DNA of 64,000 nucleotides from an uncultured Pseudomonadota bacterium (lineage in GTDB: Bacteria; Pseudomonadota; Gammaproteobacteria; Steroidobacterales; Steroidobacteraceae): NCBI GenBank assembly GCA_903828595.1, contig CAIKMS010000015.1, positions 1 through 64,000 on the forward strand, read 5' to 3'. The position numbers and the translations under genes were made by a program. The notes below the pieces were generated by a model. It was given only the letters and a program-made list of their open reading frames with translations, was not told the DNA's origin and ran no database searches. Shown one piece after another: positions 46,885 through 54,519 of the stretch (the first letter of the stretch is position 1; the number at the start of each line of letters is the position of its first letter).

Positions 46885-47352
46885 ATGTCTGGCCCTAATC
46901 GCCACGGCCGATCTCGCCCACCGACTGATTTGGTGGAGGACGAAACTCCTGACACTCCCCACGTGACAGGGCGGCCTGTCATTGACGAGCGCGGTCAAAC
47001 AGTCTGGCAATGGCAAGTTCAAACCGGGCAGTTTGACTTGAATGCGGATACCCAGCGTGTACGTGTACTCACGCAAAGCGATTTGGCGCTGCAGGAGAGT
47101 CTCAGCGCGCCGGACACCACGACGAGCACCGGCAAAGACGGCGGATTTAGTCCCTACGGCAGCCACGATTTGTCGACTGCGCCCGCACGCGGGAATAATC
47201 CATCTGTGAGCGACCGGTCGAGTGCGGCTGCCTCGACCAAAGACCGGCCGACTTTCGGAACTACCCACCGGCCCGCACCGGGCCCTGATCCTTACGGTGG
47301 TTTTAATCCCTACGATACGGGCGGCAAACCCGTGAACAAGCCTAAGCGCTAA
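46885..47352 (+). CDS. Conserved hypothetical protein with NPYD motifs
   Basis: A 155-residue hydrophilic, largely disordered protein. The N-terminal half has GRPVIDERGQTVWQWQVQTGQFDLNADTQRVRVL, and the C-terminal half has FSPYGSHD and PDPYGGFNPYDTGG. I recall unnamed short proteins with a W-x-W followed by terminal NPYD motifs in gamma- and betaproteobacteria, but no function. The opposite strand is also open across this span; I prefer this strand because of its conserved-looking motifs and its position among plus-strand genes. Confidence 0.65.
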   Translation: MSGPNRHGRSRPPTDLVEDETPDTPHVTGRPVIDERGQTVWQWQVQTGQFDLNADTQRVRVLTQSDLALQESLSAPDTTTSTGKDGGFSPYGSHDLSTAPARGNNPSVSDRSSAAASTKDRPTFGTTHRPAPGPDPYGGFNPYDTGGKPVNKPKR

Positions 47353-47457
47353 CAATCAAACACAAATGAAGCGGTCGTTGCGCATTAAAGGCATCCGCCT
47401 TTGAGTAAACTAAAGCCTTCATCCTACAAAGTTTAGAGCTCTTACGAAAAAGCGCCC

Positions 47458-47928
47458 ATGCTAACGCCTGCTGTTGAAGTCACCACCGTCGCGCACTCCA
47501 TCCAACTGTCCGTAGCACCGGTATTCCTGTTGTCCGGCATCGGGGTCTTTTTGGGTGTTCTGACTAACCGCCTGGCGCGCATAGTGGATAGGGCCCAACC
47601 ACTTACTGAACGGCTAAAAACTGCCACCGAGATAGAAGTCATCGATCTACGCGAGAGATTGATCTGGCTTGCCCAGCGCGGACGACACATCAACCTGGCC
47701 ATCACGCTATCAACGGTAGCCGCCCTTTTAGTCGCCGTGGTCGTTGCGTTGCTTTTTGCGAGTAACTTTGTGCCCTTTGAGCTTGGCGTTCCGGTGGCCA
47801 CGCTGTTCATCTTATCGATGCTGTCTTTGGTGGGCGCTTTATTGGCTTTTTTAGTTGAAGTGCGAATCGCAACCCGCACTATTCGCATTGGACCGCCACC
47901 CGAGTCGTCGCATCAGCCTGCCCGCTAA
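47458..47928 (+). CDS. DUF2721 membrane protein
   Basis: A 156-residue inner-membrane protein with three hydrophobic helices, one at about residues 15-35 and two at about 78-98 and 108-130, separated by a basic cytosolic helix (NRLARIVDRAQPLTERL and RLIWLAQRGRHINLAI). The segment SVAPVFLLSGIGVFLGVLTNRLARIVDRAR-like is typical of DUF2721. Function unknown. Confidence 0.88.
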   Translation: MLTPAVEVTTVAHSIQLSVAPVFLLSGIGVFLGVLTNRLARIVDRAQPLTERLKTATEIEVIDLRERLIWLAQRGRHINLAITLSTVAALLVAVVVALLFASNFVPFELGVPVATLFILSMLSLVGALLAFLVEVRIATRTIRIGPPPESSHQPAR

Positions 47929-47951
47929 ATGGCATCAGGGAACGCACACCA

Positions 47952-48356
47952 ATGAGTCGCCAGCTAATTTCTACAGGCTCTACTTTTGAACACGAGGTAG
48001 CGTACTCGCGCGCCGTCGTCGATGGGGAGTGGGTCTTTGTATCCGGCACAACCGGATACAACTACGCGGATATGACTATCGCACCTGACGTAAGGAGCCA
48101 GTGCGAGCAAGCACTAAAAAACGTTGTTGCCGCCTTAGCGCAAGCTGAAGCTTCGTTAAGTGACGTTGTACGAGTCACCTATATTTTGCCAAACGCCGGC
48201 GACTTCAAAAGCTGCTGGCCTGTGCTTCGCGCTTATTTCGGGGAGATACGTCCGGCTGCCACCATGATCAGCGCTGGACTAGTAGATTCTAAAATGTTGA
48301 TTGAGATCGAAGTCACGGCCAAAAGACCGGTGCCACGGTCAACGCCTGGCGCGTAA
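47952..48356 (+). CDS. RidA/YjgF family protein without the catalytic arginine
   Basis: Member of the Rid superfamily of enamine/imine deaminases; 134 residues. Seen: VFVSGTTGYNYADMTIAPDVRSQCEQALKNV, RPAATMIS and LIEIEVTAKRP. Where RidA has the catalytic Arg (E. coli ARLPKD), this protein has AGLVDS, so it likely belongs to an arginine-lacking Rid subgroup of unknown activity. It lies 11 bases upstream of the GNAT gene. Confidence 0.88.
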   Translation: MSRQLISTGSTFEHEVAYSRAVVDGEWVFVSGTTGYNYADMTIAPDVRSQCEQALKNVVAALAQAEASLSDVVRVTYILPNAGDFKSCWPVLRAYFGEIRPAATMISAGLVDSKMLIEIEVTAKRPVPRSTPGA

Positions 48357-48366
48357 CTGCGGTCAC

Positions 48367-48861
48367 GTGGTGAGGGTTCGAATCGCCTTTCTGGCAGATC
48401 ATCCGGAACTGAAGCCCATATTAGCTCAGTGGTTTTATGACGAGTGGGTAAGTACTGAAGGGATCCCCTTAGACACCCTTCAAAACCAACTTGACGAGAA
48501 TATGAATGCCGATCGTATCCCGGTCACCTGGGTCGCGCTGCACGGCAATACCCCTATTGGGTCGGTCTCGATAGACCTTGATGACCTGCCCGGCTCGGGC
48601 TATCCCGGACCTTGGCTAGCGTCGTTTTACATCATTCCCTCGCAGCGTGGCCAAGGCGTTGGACGTGCACTGCTCACGCATGCTTTACGGTTTGCAAGAG
48701 ATTGCGGACTAGATGACCTGTATTTGTGGACGAAACAACCCAGCGAGCTTTATCGCTCACTGGGTTGGAAGACTCTCGCCCCGGGCTACGTGGGCACTAC
48801 CGCCGTTACGGTCATGTATTGGAACGCAGCCTTGGCCGACTTAAACACTGAGGTGAGCTGA
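48367..48861 (+). CDS. GNAT-family N-acetyltransferase
   Basis: Acetyl-CoA-dependent acetyltransferase of 164 residues. The acetyl-CoA motif is FYIIPSQRGQGVGRALLTHAL (near residues 83-103), followed by LYLWTKQPSELYRSLGW, typical of the fold. Substrate unknown. I take the GTG at 48367 because the frame upstream overlaps the RidA gene. Confidence 0.88.
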   Translation: MVRVRIAFLADHPELKPILAQWFYDEWVSTEGIPLDTLQNQLDENMNADRIPVTWVALHGNTPIGSVSIDLDDLPGSGYPGPWLASFYIIPSQRGQGVGRALLTHALRFARDCGLDDLYLWTKQPSELYRSLGWKTLAPGYVGTTAVTVMYWNAALADLNTEVS

Positions 48862-48894
48862 GCGTAAAAGACCAGCGGATGAGTAGCAGTCAAA

Positions 48895-49614
48895 TCAACC
48901 GCACTTAGAATCACCGCAGTTCAAGCAAGTCATGCATCCATCCATCATCACCACGGCGGCCGTGCTGCACTTTAAGCACAACTGAGCGCCTTCCGGAAAG
49001 TCAGCGCGCGCGAACGCGTCGGTTTGCTGCTTGCGCGCCTCAAACTCAGCGCGCTTTTCTTCGATGAGTTTCTTGTGATGAATATCCATCTCAGGACGCG
49101 CGATCATGCCGATCATCTGCAAATGCTTTTCAATCACGTAGCCCAATTCGGCGATGATTGATGGCATGAATTTGCCACCGGGCTGCCAGTAGCCTCCGCG
49201 CGGGTCAAACACGGCTTTAAGCTCGTCCACCAAAAACGTCACATCACCACCTTTACGGAAAACCGCCGAGATGATTCGGGTTAGAGCGACGATCCACTGA
49301 AAATGATCGAGGTTCTTTGAGTTAATAAAGACCTCGAACGGACGCCGATGCTCATGCTCCGTGCCCTCATTAAGAACAATGTCATTAATGGTGACGTACA
49401 TCGCATGGTCTGAAACCGGCGTTTTTATTTTATAGGTGGAACCGATCAGGACCTCAGGACGCTCGAGCTTCTCGTGCATCCAGATGACCTTGCCACCATC
49501 CTTACGGTATTCCGTTGTATCGGCCCGCTTCTCCTCAGCAGCTTTGACAGCCGCCTTATCCTCAGGCTTCTCAACTCGATACTTCGCAATACGCTTTTCA
49601 ATCTTGATTGTCAT
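48895..49614 (-). CDS. nrdJb: Class II ribonucleotide reductase, NrdJb subunit
   Basis: Small part of the split adenosylcobalamin-dependent ribonucleotide reductase. In Pseudomonas NrdJb is required with NrdJa for activity. The 239-residue product has a C-terminal Cys cluster (CLKCSTAAVVMMDGCMTCLNCGDSKCG, six cysteines), which matches the redox/zinc tail of class II enzymes. The ATG at 49614 has AGG a few bases upstream; the frame opens slightly earlier at a TTG that overlaps the nrdJa stop. Confidence 0.93.
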   Translation of the reverse strand: MTIKIEKRIAKYRVEKPEDKAAVKAAEEKRADTTEYRKDGGKVIWMHEKLERPEVLIGSTYKIKTPVSDHAMYVTINDIVLNEGTEHEHRRPFEVFINSKNLDHFQWIVALTRIISAVFRKGGDVTFLVDELKAVFDPRGGYWQPGGKFMPSIIAELGYVIEKHLQMIGMIARPEMDIHHKKLIEEKRAEFEARKQQTDAFARADFPEGAQLCLKCSTAAVVMMDGCMTCLNCGDSKCG

Positions 49615-49625
49615 AGGACCTACCG

Positions 49626-51773
49626 TCAAAACTTGCCGTAATAGCCTTCTTTGAGAGCATCAAAGAGATTGGCCGCTGAGTGTTTCTCGCCGTCGTACTC
49701 GACTTCCTCGTCGCCACGAGCAGACACTTCAGTGCCATCCTCGAGCGTGAATACGTAATTGGTATTCTTAAGGTCCTCTTCTTTAACCAAAACACCCTGG
49801 AAGGCTTCCGGATTAAAGCGAAACGTCGTACAACCCTTCAAACCCTGCTCATAGGCATACAGGTAGATGTTCTTAAAGTCATCGTAAGGGAAGTTAGTCG
49901 GTACGTTAGCGGTCTTAGAGATCGATGAGTCCACCCACTTTTGCGCCGCAGCTTGAATGTCTACATGCTGAATGGGTGTGATGTCATCCGCGGTAAGAAA
50001 ATACTCAGGCAGCTGCTCGTCGGCCTTCGTCGTATTAGGCATCGCTTTAGGGTTGATGAACTCACGATAGGCCAGCAACTCGTACGAGAACACATCAACG
50101 CGCTCTTTACTCTTACGGCCCTCACGAATCACGTTTCGGAAGTAATGATGCGCAAAGGATGGCTCAATGCCATTGGACGCATTGTTAGCCAGAGACAGAG
50201 AAATCGTCCCGGTAGGCGCAATGGATGAGTGGTGCGTAAACCGCGCCCCCACTTTCTCTAATTCAGCGACCAATTCAGGATTGACGTCCGAGATTTTTTG
50301 CATGTAACGACTGTAACGAGCGTGCAAAACACGGCCCGGAATAGTGTCACCCAGTTTCCAGCCGTCGCGTCGCATCTCTGGGCGCTGGCGCAACATCTTC
50401 GCGGTAACCGTGAACTCCTCGAGCATGATCGGCGCAGGACCCTTCTCCTTAGCCAAGTCCAAGCCCGCTTCCCAACCGGCTACAGCCATCTCTCGAGCAA
50501 TGCTCTCGGTGAACTTTACCGAGGCAGCCGAGCCGTACTTCATACCCAGCATTGTGATAGCTGAGCCCAGACCTAAAAAGCCCATGCCGTGCCGACGCTT
50601 GCGGGTAATCTCATCACGCTGTTGCGGCAACGGCAGGCCATTGATCTCTACCACGTTGTCCAGCATGCGAGTAAAGACCCGGACTACCTCGCGATACTCG
50701 TCCCAGTCAAATACGGCCTCATCGGTAAATGGCGCCTTCACAAAACGCGTCAGATTAACCGAACCCAGCAAACAAGAACCGTAAGGGGGTAGCGGTTGCT
50801 CGCCGCAAGGGTTCGTGGCACGGATACTCTCGCACCACCAGTTGTTGTTCATCTCGTTAACACGATCGATCAGCACAAAACCCGGCTCAGCGAAGTCATA
50901 AGTAGATGTCATGATGACATCCCAAATGCGACGCGCGGGTAGAACCTTGTAAATCTTGCAGCACACTAAGCCGTCATCTCGAGTGACATAGCCTTCAGCC
51001 TGCGGCCACTCACGCCACAGGTACTTCGTGGTATCGGCAACATCAGGTTGCTCTGCCTCGTACTCACGCTTGGATAGCGGAAAGGCGAGTTTCCACTCTC
51101 GATCTGACTTCACGGCTTCAATGAAACCGTCGGTGATCAACAACGACAGGTTGAACTGACGCAGACGCCCGCTCTCGCGCTTGGCTCGCACGAACTCCAA
51201 GACATCGGGGTGACCGACATCGAAAGTGCCCATCTGCGCGCCACGCCGACCACCGGCGGATGACACCGTAAAACACATCTTGTCGTAGATATCCATGAAA
51301 GACAGCGGGCCGGAGGTGTGGGCACCGGCACCGGACACGTAAGCACCGCGTGGGCGTAGGGTTGAGAATTCATAACCGATACCACAACCGGCTTTCAGAG
51401 TAAGGCCAGCCTCATGCACGCGCTCCAGGATGTTATCCATCGAATCGCTGATGGTTCCAGACACGGTGCAGTTGATCGTCGAGGTCGCCGGCTTATGCGC
51501 CAGCGCACCTGCATTAGAGGTCACACGACCGGCCGGGATCGCGCCCTTGCGCAGCGCCCATAAAAAGCGCTCGTGCCAGTGATCTTGGAGCTCAGGCTTT
51601 TCAACCTCGACTAGCGCCTTGGCTACACGGCGATAGGTGTCATCCATCGTGGCATCTACAGGAGTGCCATCTTTAGCGGTCAAACGATACTTCTTTTCCC
51701 AAATGTCTAACGAAGCATCCTGAAAAGGAACCTCGTTTGCTGACTTAAGCTCGATCTTGAAAGCCGTGCTCAT
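49626..51773 (-). CDS. nrdJa: Class II ribonucleotide reductase, NrdJa catalytic subunit
   Basis: Reduces ribonucleotides with adenosylcobalamin as the radical source, so it works with or without oxygen. The 715-residue product holds the R1-type core: SNAGALAHKPATSTINCTVSG (substrate Cys, near residue 98-110), the NPCGEQPLPPYGSC active-site motif near 318, and the APTGTISL loop (near residue 520). The two-gene split matches Pseudomonas. No nrdAB or nrdD is in this window. Confidence 0.96.
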   Translation of the reverse strand: MSTAFKIELKSANEVPFQDASLDIWEKKYRLTAKDGTPVDATMDDTYRRVAKALVEVEKPELQDHWHERFLWALRKGAIPAGRVTSNAGALAHKPATSTINCTVSGTISDSMDNILERVHEAGLTLKAGCGIGYEFSTLRPRGAYVSGAGAHTSGPLSFMDIYDKMCFTVSSAGGRRGAQMGTFDVGHPDVLEFVRAKRESGRLRQFNLSLLITDGFIEAVKSDREWKLAFPLSKREYEAEQPDVADTTKYLWREWPQAEGYVTRDDGLVCCKIYKVLPARRIWDVIMTSTYDFAEPGFVLIDRVNEMNNNWWCESIRATNPCGEQPLPPYGSCLLGSVNLTRFVKAPFTDEAVFDWDEYREVVRVFTRMLDNVVEINGLPLPQQRDEITRKRRHGMGFLGLGSAITMLGMKYGSAASVKFTESIAREMAVAGWEAGLDLAKEKGPAPIMLEEFTVTAKMLRQRPEMRRDGWKLGDTIPGRVLHARYSRYMQKISDVNPELVAELEKVGARFTHHSSIAPTGTISLSLANNASNGIEPSFAHHYFRNVIREGRKSKERVDVFSYELLAYREFINPKAMPNTTKADEQLPEYFLTADDITPIQHVDIQAAAQKWVDSSISKTANVPTNFPYDDFKNIYLYAYEQGLKGCTTFRFNPEAFQGVLVKEEDLKNTNYVFTLEDGTEVSARGDEEVEYDGEKHSAANLFDALKEGYYGKF

Positions 51774-51967
51774 CTTTTTTTTACGCTCCCGCTCACGCGC
51801 GTTTTTTTGTTACTTCTTGCACAAATCACCCATCACAAGACCCCTGTCCTCGGAGTCCGGCCATTCAGACGGCCGTTCTCGATATCGGCTTGCCGACAAC
51901 GCGACTTGTAATTGAGACCCCACTCCACGTCGCTGATGCCAACCTTAGGACCCCTCCAAAGAGGCTA

Positions 51968-51983
51968 CCACTAGATGTTGTGC
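51968..51983. promoter_or_regulatory. NrdR-like box, proximal
   Basis: The minus strand reads GCACAACATCTAGTGG, close to the NrdR consensus ACACWATATNTWGTGT. It shares 14 of 16 bases with the distal box and lies just downstream of a second candidate nrdJ promoter, a position suited to repression. Confidence 0.5.
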
Positions 51984-51994
51984 TGCGAGTGGTT

Positions 51995-52024
51995 ACGTTA
52001 GGATGACAGTGCATCCGCCGTCAA
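51995..52024 (-). promoter_or_regulatory. Candidate second nrdJ promoter
   Basis: On the minus strand TTGACG (52019-52024) and TAACGT (51995-52000) are 18 bases apart. The leader to the nrdJa ATG would be about 215 bases; I see no gene and no B12-box riboswitch core in it. Confidence 0.4.
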
Positions 52025-52107
52025 GGACTTTATGTCGAATAGTTTTTTGTTTTTTTATTAATTAATTCAATAGATTATGAATATGTGCTTGGATATTTGG
52101 GTCGAAT

Positions 52108-52135
52108 AAATTACTCAGCCAGTAGACTAATCCAA
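52108..52135 (-). promoter_or_regulatory. Candidate distal nrdJ promoter
   Basis: On the minus strand TTGGAT (52130-52135) and TAATTT (52108-52113) are 16 bases apart in an unusually AT-rich stretch. The distal NrdR-like box lies about 10 bases upstream. Confidence 0.4.
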
Positions 52136-52145
52136 ACCCCTAACA

Positions 52146-52161
52146 GCACAACATGTAGTGT
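52146..52161. promoter_or_regulatory. NrdR-like box, distal
   Basis: GCACAACATGTAGTGT fits the palindromic NrdR consensus at the CAC and GTG(T) ends and central AT. The first seven bases also pair with GTTGTGC at 52168-52174. Confidence 0.55.
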
Positions 52162-52190
52162 TTTTGAGTTGTGCGCCGCAAGACCACAGG

Positions 52191-52199
52191 TTATCCACA
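52191..52199 (+). promoter_or_regulatory. Perfect DnaA box
   Basis: TTATCCACA is the strongest consensus DnaA box. It lies between the divergent nrdJ and hsp20 genes. DnaA is known to act at nrdAB promoters in other bacteria; here control of nrdJ is an inference. Confidence 0.6.
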
Positions 52200-52251
52200 G
52201 GTTTCCCCCTTGATTTGAGCGACCCGGGGGTCGGCGGGTAACGGCAGATCA

Positions 52252-52280
52252 CTTGAAACCTGCAATCGGCAACACCAGAT
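52252..52280 (+). promoter_or_regulatory. Candidate sigma-32 promoter of hsp20
   Basis: CTTGAAA (52252-52258), a perfect heat-shock -35, is followed after 14 bases by CACCAGAT (52273-52280), an acceptable -10. It is about 70 bases before the hsp20 start. Confidence 0.6.
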
Positions 52281-52348
52281 CGGGTTCATGGCAAACCCAA
52301 GCCTGTCGCAGGGCTGGATTTGTAAACACCTTAATTTTGGAGACCACT

Positions 52349-52789
52349 ATGAACGTTTTGCATTACGAACCCTGGGTATTAATGAATCGATTACAGCGTG
52401 ATTTGGCGCATGCCCTGAAACATCCAGCGGCACCTACCGTTGACCACGGCGTTGATTCCTCCTGGATACCAGCGGTCGACATCGAAGAAGAGGACACGCA
52501 GTTTGTGTTACAGGCCGATTTGCCTGGGCTGCAGGTCAAGGACATTGAGATCACCTTAGAAAAAGGGGTGCTGACCTTGCGCGGACAACGCGGGAGCAGC
52601 GTACAAGGCGAAAAGACCGGCTTCAGGCACACTGAACGGGCGACCGGAGCGTTTCACCGCCGCTTCAATTTGCCCGATACGGCGAATGCCTCGGGGATCA
52701 GCGCTCGGTTCAGCAACGGCGTGCTGCAGGTCACGATTCCTAAACAGGCCGAACTCACACCTCAGCGCATCACGATTGAAGCGGCGTAA
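52349..52789 (+). CDS. Small heat-shock protein (Hsp20/alpha-crystallin)
   Basis: ATP-independent holdase of 146 residues. The alpha-crystallin domain spans about residues 42-140: WIPAVDIEEEDTQFVLQADLPGLQVKDIEITLEKGVLTLRG, then FHRRFNLPDTAN and the family motif ARFSNGVLQVTIPK. It starts at ATG 52349 with GGAG eight bases upstream; in-frame sequence before it is non-conserved. Ends with a strong terminator. Confidence 0.95.
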   Translation: MNVLHYEPWVLMNRLQRDLAHALKHPAAPTVDHGVDSSWIPAVDIEEEDTQFVLQADLPGLQVKDIEITLEKGVLTLRGQRGSSVQGEKTGFRHTERATGAFHRRFNLPDTANASGISARFSNGVLQVTIPKQAELTPQRITIEAA

Positions 52790-52796
52790 ATCCCAT

Positions 52797-52827
52797 CTGG
52801 AGCGCCCAGCCGGGCGCTCCAGGTTTT
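52797..52827 (+). terminator. Rho-independent terminator after hsp20
   Basis: An 11-base-pair perfect stem (CTGGAGCGCCC with GGGCGCTCCAG, loop AGCC) followed by GTTTTC. It ends the single-gene hsp20 unit. Confidence 0.85.
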
Positions 52828-52953
52828 CAAAGACTGAATCGTTGGAACTTTTCCAAACGCACTGAGTCTAGGAAAGAGCCTGCGGCAGCTATGCGCAGCG
52901 CACCGGTTTAATGATCCCCACAGTCGCAACCGTCTCGAAGGAAAATAAGGACG

Positions 52954-54375
52954 ATGACCAAGCAACCCGTAAGCCCCTCATGGGCCAACATCAGTCGCAC
53001 CGCAGTCCTAGCCGTGGTCTTAGTGGCCGGCAGCGCGATGCTGTCCATTGCTCCAGCACAAGCTCAGGCAACGCGCCTGCCCACCGATAGTGCCGGTGCG
53101 CCACTGAACTCCCTGGCGCCCATCATCAAAAAAGCGTCACCAGCCGTGGTAAGCATCGCTACGCGTGGCACGGTCACGGAAAAATCGCAGCGCAACCCGC
53201 TGATGGATGATCCTTTCTTTCGCCGCTTCTTTGAAGGCCCAGGTGCCGGTGCCCAAACGCCCCGACAACGTCAGTTCCAAAGCGCCGGCTCTGGCGTTGT
53301 GGTTGATGCCCAGAAAGGACTGGTTCTGACTAATGCGCATGTTGTAGAGCACGCCACCGAAATCACCGTAACCACCTTGGATGGTCACGACTACAAAGGT
53401 GAAGTGGTTGGCTCCGACACCGGGTCAGATGTCGCCGTTGTACGAGTCAAAAACGCCAAGCTCAGTGAGTTGCCCATCGGTGATTCCTCTAAAGCAGAGG
53501 TCGGCGACTTTGTGGTTGCCATCGGCAACCCTTTTGGCCTGCAACACACGGTCACCTTTGGCATTGTCAGTGCGCTGGGCCGTTCAGGCGTCAATCAAGA
53601 CGGTGGCTATGAGGACTTTATCCAAACCGATGCTTCCATCAACCCAGGCAATTCGGGCGGTGCGCTGATTAATTTACGCGGTGAGCTGATCGGCATTAAC
53701 TCTGCCATTATTTCCGGCTCGGGCGGCAATATCGGCATTGGCTTTGCAATTCCGGCCAACATGGCCAAATCCGTGATGGATCAGTTGGTTAAGTACGGCG
53801 AAGTCAAACGCGGCATGCTCGGGGTGCAGGTGGTGACACTAACTCCAGACTACGCGGATAACTTAGGCTTAAAAGACACTCAGGGCGCTCTGGTGTCGCA
53901 GGTTGTCGAGGGCTCCGCCGCCGAAAAAGCAGGCCTCAAGGCAGGCGATGTCATCACCAGTATCAATGGCCAAGCGGTAAAGAGTGGCGCTGAACTGCGC
54001 AATCGCATTGGCCTACTGCGTCTGGGTGAGTCGGTAGACATTAGCTATCTACGCGACGGCAAACAGCGCAAGGTCAGTGCTCTGGTACAAGCACGATCTG
54101 AATCCAGCGATTCAGCAGGGATCAGTGAGCTGCACCATGGCTTTGATGGCGCGGAGCTTGCCGACACACCAGCAGCCAACGGCGTGAACATTGTGTCTGT
54201 CGAGGCCGGCAGCAACGCGGCACAGTTAGGTCTGCGCGCCAACGATGTCATTGTGAAACTCAATACGACTCGAATTGGTTCACTTAAGGACCTGAAGGTG
54301 GCTATTAAAGACCAAACGGCCGTGCTACTGACGCTACGTCGCGGCGCAACTATGCTGGTGATTCCACTGCACTAA
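52954..54375 (+). CDS. Periplasmic serine protease, DegP/MucD type
   Basis: HtrA-family protease and chaperone of 473 residues. A signal peptide ends at AQAQA (about residue 38). The trypsin-like domain carries the triad His in LTNAHVVEHA (near 130), Asp in GSDVAVVRV (near 160) and Ser in INPGNSGGAL (near 234). Two PDZ domains follow (about 275-365 and 385-470). This is the DegP/MucD layout rather than DegS, which has one PDZ. No MucA/B or sigma-E gene is adjacent. Confidence 0.94.
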   Translation: MTKQPVSPSWANISRTAVLAVVLVAGSAMLSIAPAQAQATRLPTDSAGAPLNSLAPIIKKASPAVVSIATRGTVTEKSQRNPLMDDPFFRRFFEGPGAGAQTPRQRQFQSAGSGVVVDAQKGLVLTNAHVVEHATEITVTTLDGHDYKGEVVGSDTGSDVAVVRVKNAKLSELPIGDSSKAEVGDFVVAIGNPFGLQHTVTFGIVSALGRSGVNQDGGYEDFIQTDASINPGNSGGALINLRGELIGINSAIISGSGGNIGIGFAIPANMAKSVMDQLVKYGEVKRGMLGVQVVTLTPDYADNLGLKDTQGALVSQVVEGSAAEKAGLKAGDVITSINGQAVKSGAELRNRIGLLRLGESVDISYLRDGKQRKVSALVQARSESSDSAGISELHHGFDGAELADTPAANGVNIVSVEAGSNAAQLGLRANDVIVKLNTTRIGSLKDLKVAIKDQTAVLLTLRRGATMLVIPLH

Positions 54376-54412
54376 TAGACCCAATGGTGTTGGTATAAAA
54401 TCACGATACCGC

Positions 54413-54454
54413 GACCTTAAGCGGGTGCCTGCCGGCACCCGCTTAAGGTCTTTT
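54413..54454 (+). terminator. Strong terminator after the DegP-type gene
   Basis: A perfect 17-base-pair stem with loop TGCC, arms 54413-54429 and 54434-54450, followed by TTTT. The stem also contains A-rich bases on its 5' side (CCTTAA) pairing to TTAAGG, which would make it work best in the plus direction. Confidence 0.9.
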
Positions 54455-54519
54455 ACGCACTTCATCAGGCCAGCTGCCGTTATACTTAGCGACATATCTT
54501 TATGTCCAAAGGTCCTGTC

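Noticed and set aside
46867-47355. Long open frame on the minus strand opposite the NPYD protein
   Set aside because: It covers the same span as the plus-strand gene. Its translation shows no recognisable motifs and is Arg/Val-rich, as antisense frames of GC-rich genes are.
51774-52110. Possible cobalamin riboswitch in the nrdJ leader
   Set aside because: A long leader before a B12-dependent enzyme raised the idea, but I could not find the B12-box or the GCCACTG core. A covariance-model search would settle it.
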